Below are positions 5,497 to 9,110 of a DNA stretch of 9,110 nt, one piece after another. The notes under the pieces were generated by a model. It was given only the letters and a program-made list of their open reading frames with translations. It was not told the DNA's origin and made no database searches. The translations under genes were made by a program, and so were the position numbers. The stretch covers positions 477 to 9,586 of the forward strand of contig DLOQ01000194.1 of the NCBI GenBank assembly GCA_002479655.1. Direction: 5' to 3'. The stretch comes from Lachnospiraceae bacterium UBA7480 (GTDB taxonomy: Bacteria; Bacillota; Clostridia; Lachnospirales; Lachnospiraceae). How positions within the stretch are numbered: position 1 is the stretch's first letter; each line of letters starts with the position of its first letter.

Positions 5497-6562
5497 ACAA
5501 ATGCTGGAAGATTCATTTAAAAATATCCATGTAGGTGACGTGGTGGAAGGAACTGTTATTACTGTAACTCCGGATGAAATAGCTGTTAATATCGGATATA
5601 AGTCAGATGGTATCGTTACAAAGCATGAATACACGAACAATCCCGCCGTTGATCTTACAAGCGCTGTGAAGCCGGGGGATAAGATCAACGTTAAAGTGCT
5701 CAAGATGAATGATGGAGACGGTCAGGTCGTATTGTCTTATAAGAGGCTGGTCGCGGAAAAGGTAAGCAAGGTGCTTGAGGATGCGTTTAATGAAGGAACG
5801 GTTCTGAAAGCAGTTGTTTCGGAAGCGATCAAGGGAGGCGTGAAGGTGATCGTAGATGATGTGCCCGTGTTTATTCCGGCAAGCCTTGTGTCAGACACGT
5901 CAGTCAAGGATCTGTCCGTGATGGAAGGGCAGGAAGTAGAGTTTGTTGTTACGGAATTTAATCCGAAAAAGAGAAAATATATCGGCGACTGCCGCAGAGT
6001 ATTGAGAGCGCGTAAGGAAGCGATGCGCGCGGAGCTGATTGCAAAGTTCCATGAAGGGGATATTATCGAAGGCGTTGTGCGCAATGTAACTGCCTTTGGT
6101 GCATTTGTCGATATCGGCGGATTGGATGGACTGCTTCATATTTCCGAGATGAGCTGGGGACATGTGGATAAGCCTTCTAATGTATTGAGCAAGGGCGATA
6201 CTCTGAAGGTGATCATCAAAGAGATCAAGGGGGATAAGATCTCCCTGAGTGTCAGATTTGATGAAAACAATCCATGGTTAAATGTGGCTGATAAGTATGC
6301 AATCGGGACGATCGTAAAAGGTAAAGTTGCAAGGATGGCGGACTTTGGCGCGTTTGTGCAGCTTGAAGAGGGGATCGACGCTCTGCTTCATGTATCGCAG
6401 ATCGCAAGATACCGGGTTGAGAAACCGTCTGATGTATTAAAGATCGGTGATGAGATAGAGGCTGTAGTGGTTGATCTGAATGTAGAAGAAAGAAAGCTCA
6501 GCTTAAGCATGAAGCAGCTTGCTCCGGAGGCTGAGGATGCTGCTGGGAATGAAGAAGAATAA
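5477..6562 (+). CDS. rpsA: 30S ribosomal protein S1-type RNA-binding protein, four S1 domains
   Basis: 361 residues with four consecutive S1 (OB-fold) domains: about 17-90 (VGDVVEGTVITV), 98-176 (more divergent), 189-260 (GDIIEGVVRNVTAFGAFVDIG, F207 in FGAFVDI) and 274-350 (GTIVKGKVARMADFGAFVQL, F290). Domains 3 and 4 keep the RNA-facing FGAFV and LLH(I/V)S motifs. An acidic tail (EAEDAAGNEEE) closes the protein. Enterobacterial S1 has six domains; four is usual for Clostridia. The family binds mRNA, probably helping 30S recruitment, though its need in low-GC Gram-positives is less clear than in E. coli. ATG 5477 with SD 5461-5467 lies inside ispH (20-nt overlap, +1 frame), pointing to translational coupling in the cmk-ispH-rpsA transcript. 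Confidence 0.93.
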   Translation: MSEVSFEQMLEDSFKNIHVGDVVEGTVITVTPDEIAVNIGYKSDGIVTKHEYTNNPAVDLTSAVKPGDKINVKVLKMNDGDGQVVLSYKRLVAEKVSKVLEDAFNEGTVLKAVVSEAIKGGVKVIVDDVPVFIPASLVSDTSVKDLSVMEGQEVEFVVTEFNPKKRKYIGDCRRVLRARKEAMRAELIAKFHEGDIIEGVVRNVTAFGAFVDIGGLDGLLHISEMSWGHVDKPSNVLSKGDTLKVIIKEIKGDKISLSVRFDENNPWLNVADKYAIGTIVKGKVARMADFGAFVQLEEGIDALLHVSQIARYRVEKPSDVLKIGDEIEAVVVDLNVEERKLSLSMKQLAPEAEDAAGNEEE

Positions 6563-6593
6563 AACGGGATATCTCTTATAGAGAGGAGTCATC

Positions 6594-7370
6594 GTGCCGA
6601 ACGATTATGAATCTTTTAAATTTCAAATTCTTAAAATGACGGGCATAGATTTGAGCGCATATAAAGAAAAACAGATGAAGCGCAGGATTGATGCCTTGAT
6701 TACAAAATATGAAGCTGCCGATTATGACAGCTTCGTTTTGTTGTTGAAAAAAGACAGGGAAATATATGAAACATTTGTCGGATATCTGACGATCAATGTT
6801 TCTGAATTTTACCGTAATCCGGATCAGTGGAAATATATGGATGATATAGTGATCCCGGAGCTGATCCGTAAATTCGGCAAAAATCTGAAGATATGGAGCG
6901 CTGCCTGCTCTACGGGCGATGAACCTTATTCTTTGGTTATGGCATTGTCTAAACATATCCCGATCGATCAGATTACGATCACGGCGACGGATATCGACAA
7001 GCAGATCCTTGCTAAGGCAAAAGTGGGGATCTATGCGGAAAAATCTGTTGCCGGAGTTCCTATTGATCTGCGGAAAAGGTATTTTGAAAAGATAGGGGAT
7101 GCTTATAAGATCTCGGATGAGATCAAAAACAGGGTGGTATTCAGGCAGCATAATCTTCTTGCGGATCCTTATCCGAAGGATTATCATATGATCGTGTGCC
7201 GTAATGTATTGATCTATTTTACGGAAGAAGCAAAGGATGCGGTATTCCAGAAGTTCTGTCACTCGCTGGTGCCGACGGGGATTTTATTTATTGGGAATAC
7301 GGAGCAGATCATTACCTATAAAGAAATGGGTTATGAGCGCAAAAGTTCATTCTTTTATTGCAAGAGATGA
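6594..7370 (+). CDS. cheR: CheR-type protein-glutamate O-methyltransferase
   Basis: 258 residues, normal for CheR, which transfers methyl groups from S-adenosylmethionine to glutamates of chemoreceptors. The N-terminal helical domain (about 1-70) ends in TINVSEFYRNPDQW (66-79). The SAM-binding motif is WSAACSTGDEPYS (101-113), the acidic strand end is ATDID (132-136), and CRNVLIYF (203-210) is the typical family signature. The protein starts at GTG 6594; GAGAGGAG (6581-6588) lies 5 nt upstream and no better start exists nearby. It follows rpsA after 31 bp with no terminator, so it is probably cotranscribed. No receptor, CheA, CheW or CheB gene is in the window; an adaptation role needs partners elsewhere, and a different protein substrate is possible. 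Confidence 0.92.
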   Translation: MPNDYESFKFQILKMTGIDLSAYKEKQMKRRIDALITKYEAADYDSFVLLLKKDREIYETFVGYLTINVSEFYRNPDQWKYMDDIVIPELIRKFGKNLKIWSAACSTGDEPYSLVMALSKHIPIDQITITATDIDKQILAKAKVGIYAEKSVAGVPIDLRKRYFEKIGDAYKISDEIKNRVVFRQHNLLADPYPKDYHMIVCRNVLIYFTEEAKDAVFQKFCHSLVPTGILFIGNTEQIITYKEMGYERKSSFFYCKR

Positions 7371-7395
7371 GAATCATGACATTTTTTCATCGGAA

Positions 7396-7896
7396 ATGAA
7401 CTATAATATTGTGATGAAGAGGTTTGAAAAGATTATGGGAAAAAGGCTTCCGGCTAATAAAGAGGAGAAATTTCGGCTTATATTGAAGGAAATCCGTGAG
7501 AACTCCCGATTTGATGAAAATGAACAGTATATACAGCATGGAACGACTTCTGTCAAAGAGCATTGCATCAAGGTGGCGCATACCGCGTATTTTATGTCTC
7601 ACCGTCTGCATATATCGGTACATGAGGAAGAGTTGATCAGAGGGGCGCTTCTTCATGATTATTTCCTTTATGACTGGCATGAAAAATCATTAAAAAATTC
7701 CATTCATGGTTTTACGCATCCGGGAAAAGCCCTGCGTGAGGCTTCTAAGGATTTTGAACTGACAAATATCGAAAAAGATATGATACAGTCCCATATGTTT
7801 CCTTTGACTATCAGACCGCCAAAGTATCGGGAGGGCGTTCTGCTTTGTATTGCTGATAAGCTTTGTGCGCTTCAGGAAACGATAGGAGGACATTGA
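7396..7896 (+). CDS. HD-domain protein, predicted phosphohydrolase
   Basis: 166 residues from ATG 7396. Metal-binding HD motif elements are visible: H56 in VKEHCIKVA, the HD pair at 87-88 in GALLHDYFLYD, H104/H108 in IHGFTHPGKAL, a histidine in IQSHMFP and an aspartate in CIADKLCAL. HD proteins are usually metal-dependent phosphohydrolases acting on nucleotides or signalling nucleotides; the substrate cannot be told here. The start is uncertain: none of ATG 7339, ATG 7396 or ATG 7414 has a strong ribosome binding site. I chose 7396 because it avoids overlap with cheR and leaves the domain complete. It lies 25 bp after cheR and 2 bp before the membrane-protein gene, so it is mid-operon and probably translated by coupling. 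Confidence 0.85.
   Translation: MNYNIVMKRFEKIMGKRLPANKEEKFRLILKEIRENSRFDENEQYIQHGTTSVKEHCIKVAHTAYFMSHRLHISVHEEELIRGALLHDYFLYDWHEKSLKNSIHGFTHPGKALREASKDFELTNIEKDMIQSHMFPLTIRPPKYREGVLLCIADKLCALQETIGGH
7884..7890 (+). promoter_or_regulatory. ribosome binding site deciding a GTG start
   Basis: AGGAGGA at the end of the HD gene lies 8 nt before GTG 7899. The in-frame TTG at 7893 is too close to it, and the in-frame ATG at 7863 has no such site and would add foreign residues from inside the HD gene. Confidence 0.75.
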
Positions 7897-7898
7897 TC

Positions 7899-8807
7899 GT
7901 GTATGAATTATTGACAACGCCATTCCTTCTTGGCATGGATTTTGCTACATTGACTTGTGTCATGATGTTTTACAGCTTTATCGGCTGGTTTTATGAATCT
8001 ACGGTTTTTTCACTGGTGGAACAGGGAAAACTGATGAACAGAGGATGTTTTATCGGACCTTATCTGCCGATCTATTGTGTTGTTGCGATCCTGAATCTGT
8101 ATCTGCTGGACGGCGTGGAAAGTTCTTTTAAGATCGTACTGATTTCCGCTTTGACCTGCTGTGCGGTAGAATATTTTACCTCATGGGCACTGGAAAAGAT
8201 CTTTCATGCAAGATATTGGGATTACAGTTATTTCCCTTTGAATATCAATGGGCGTATCAGCGTTGTGTCAGGCGCGTTTTTTGGAATCGCCATTCTGTTC
8301 CTGATCAAGGTGCTTCACCCGTTTACAATCGTAATGATGGGAAAGATCCCCGAACATGTCCGCGTGGCGCTTGGGGTGTTTTTCTGGCTGCTGTTTTTGG
8401 TCGATGCTACCCTGACAGTGATCGGCATGTGCAATCTGAATCGTAAATGTAAAGAGATCTACGATGCCATTGACCGCAATATTGAGGCGGGCTTTGACAA
8501 GATGAACAATAAAAAAACTTATTTGAACCGTTTTAAGATCGTCAGGGGAAGTAAGACGCTTGTCGTAAAATTAAAGGGCATCAATAAGAAATTTGTTTCC
8601 ATGGAGACGCGTATCCTGGAGGCTTATCCTGATTTTCATTCTTATAGTTACGGGGAGATTATGGATAAGATGAAGGAGACATTGTTGCGCAAAAAGAAGT
8701 ATAAGGGATTGGAAGTTGTTGATGATAATGAAGAAACAGATATGGAAGAAGAAGCGGAGACAGAGCATCCGGAGAGCAAGCCGGAAGATATAGTGAAAAA
8801 TGCGTAA
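7899..8807 (+). CDS. PF06541-family membrane protein (putative ABC-transporter type IV)
   Basis: 302 residues from GTG 7899. Five hydrophobic segments are visible at about 17-39, 54-71, 77-98, 121-142 and 155-177, all in the first 180 residues. Family-typical motifs are GWFYES (29-34), NRG (47-49), FIGPYLPIY (51-59), EYFTSWALEKIF (91-102), WDYS (107-110) and NINGRIS (115-121). The second half is cytoplasmic-looking: a basic helical part with many lysines, then a very acidic tail (VVDDNEETDMEEEAETE). The family name is a database label; no ATP-binding partner gene is in the window and transport has not been shown for it. Gene is last in the run, 2 bp after the HD gene, and is followed by a terminator. 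Confidence 0.85.
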   Translation: MYELLTTPFLLGMDFATLTCVMMFYSFIGWFYESTVFSLVEQGKLMNRGCFIGPYLPIYCVVAILNLYLLDGVESSFKIVLISALTCCAVEYFTSWALEKIFHARYWDYSYFPLNINGRISVVSGAFFGIAILFLIKVLHPFTIVMMGKIPEHVRVALGVFFWLLFLVDATLTVIGMCNLNRKCKEIYDAIDRNIEAGFDKMNNKKTYLNRFKIVRGSKTLVVKLKGINKKFVSMETRILEAYPDFHSYSYGEIMDKMKETLLRKKKYKGLEVVDDNEETDMEEEAETEHPESKPEDIVKNA

Positions 8808-8817
8808 CGGATAAAAA

Positions 8818-8849
8818 TAAAACCGGATTTAACATTAAATCCAGTTTTA
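8818..8849. terminator. bidirectional rho-independent terminator
   Basis: Arms 8818-8831 (TAAAACCGGATTTA) and 8836-8849 (TAAATCCAGTTTTA) pair at 13 of 14 positions around a 4-nt loop (ACAT). TTTT closes the plus-strand side. On the minus strand the stem is followed by a longer T-rich run (GTTTTATTTTTATCC). It sits between convergent genes and can serve both. Confidence 0.8.
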
Positions 8850-8865
8850 TGGCCTGCCACGTTGT

Positions 8866-9110
8866 TTAATATGTTACGGTAACCGTGACATCGTCTCCTT
8901 CGGGGATCTGACCCATCAGGATATCTCCGATATAAGACAGATAAGACATAGCCGCTTTATATTGTGATTTTGCATCGGCTCCGACATCCGGCAGATAACC
9001 TCCATCAGCAAATGCTTCATGGTAAAGACGGGATGCTTCGCTCATATAGTATGCGGCATCATCCGCCATGGATTCGATGGAGGAGTATTCTTCGGGAACT
9101 TCCAGAGCAG
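8866..9110 (-). CDS. C-terminal part of an unrecognised protein, 5' end beyond window
   Basis: The frame is open from the right edge to TAA at 8866-8868 and gives the last 81 or so residues. ATG 9067-9069 is internal: the frame continues upstream as ...EVPEEYSSIES and no ribosome binding site precedes it. The visible part is mostly helical and rich in A, Y, S and D (AAYYMSEASRLYHEAF, QYKAAMSYLSYIGD), and ends in a short strand-like VTVTVTY. No family is recognised; the repeated aromatic/Ala pattern is compatible with a helical-repeat or surface/lipoprotein-type domain, but this is not established. It converges with the membrane-protein gene and shares the terminator at 8818-8849. Confidence 0.6.
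   Translation of the reverse strand, partial: ALEVPEEYSSIESMADDAAYYMSEASRLYHEAFADGGYLPDVGADAKSQYKAAMSYLSYIGDILMGQIPEGDDVTVTVTY

Noticed and set aside
6572..6584. Short hairpin TCTCT-TAT-AGAGA beside the cheR ribosome binding site
   Set aside because: A 5-bp stem in a purine-rich leader is expected by chance; too weak to claim regulation.
6576..7262. Minus-strand open frame of 228 codons
   Set aside because: Shadow of cheR; the translation is an Ile/Arg/Phe-rich antisense pattern without a ribosome binding site.
7376..7399. Seven-codon reading frame ATG 7376 to TGA 7397-7399 ahead of the HD gene, with a T6 run that could slip
   Set aside because: One inserted T would join it to the HD frame, but the run is short and the initiation signal is weak; nothing shows it is used.
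1..9110. CRISPR array, tRNA, rRNA, transposase or integrase gene
   Set aside because: No regularly spaced repeats of CRISPR type, no cloverleaf sequence and no such protein motif was found on either strand.

Overview
The window looks like chromosomal DNA of a low-to-medium GC Gram-positive, most likely a Clostridia/Lachnospiraceae gut-type bacterium. This rests on the cmk-ispH-S1 gene order typical of Clostridia, strong AGGAGG-type ribosome binding sites, GTG starts and consensus TTGACA/TATAAT promoters. The genus cannot be fixed from the sequence alone.

The left third (1-3714) is accessory DNA. The largest gene runs leftward from 1758 off the window edge. It is an open frame of 586 codons coding for a STAND-type NTPase with an N-terminal DUF4062 domain, a P-loop core and a winged-helix region, an arrangement resembling eukaryotic TEP1/NWD1 proteins. 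It is divergent from a DUF4143-type AAA ATPase (1972-3225). The 213 bp between them hold back-to-back promoters with a bulged inverted repeat in the middle. Next comes a Phd/YefM-type antitoxin (3360-3674) with its own near-consensus promoter. The cognate YoeB-like toxin survives only as 15 codons (3667-3714), cut off exactly where the ribosome binding site of cmk begins. Base composition differs sharply here: 33 of 60 bases are G/C at 541-600, against 15 of 60 at 3481-3540.

The middle (3731-6562) is the conserved housekeeping block: cmk (cytidylate kinase), ispH (last enzyme of the MEP isoprenoid pathway) and an rpsA-type four-S1-domain protein whose start lies inside the end of ispH. The cmk-ispH spacer is unusual. 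It contains a partial tandem duplication of the cmk 3' end, a small hairpin, an 87-bp near-palindrome with a perfect 20-bp stem, and a 24-bp tandem repeat running into the ispH ribosome binding site.

The right third (6594-8807) continues the same strand with tight spacing: a CheR-type methyltransferase, an HD-domain protein and a five-helix membrane protein of the PF06541 (putative ABC-transporter type IV) family. A bidirectional hairpin terminator (8818-8849) separates this run from the C-terminal end of an unrecognised gene entering from the right edge on the minus strand.

The most notable points are the TEP1/NWD1-like STAND protein as a candidate immunity or signalling NTPase, the beheaded toxin-antitoxin pair that appears to have placed an antitoxin promoter in front of the essential cmk operon, and the repeat-built cmk-ispH spacer. 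No CRISPR array, tRNA, rRNA, transposase or phage structural gene was seen.
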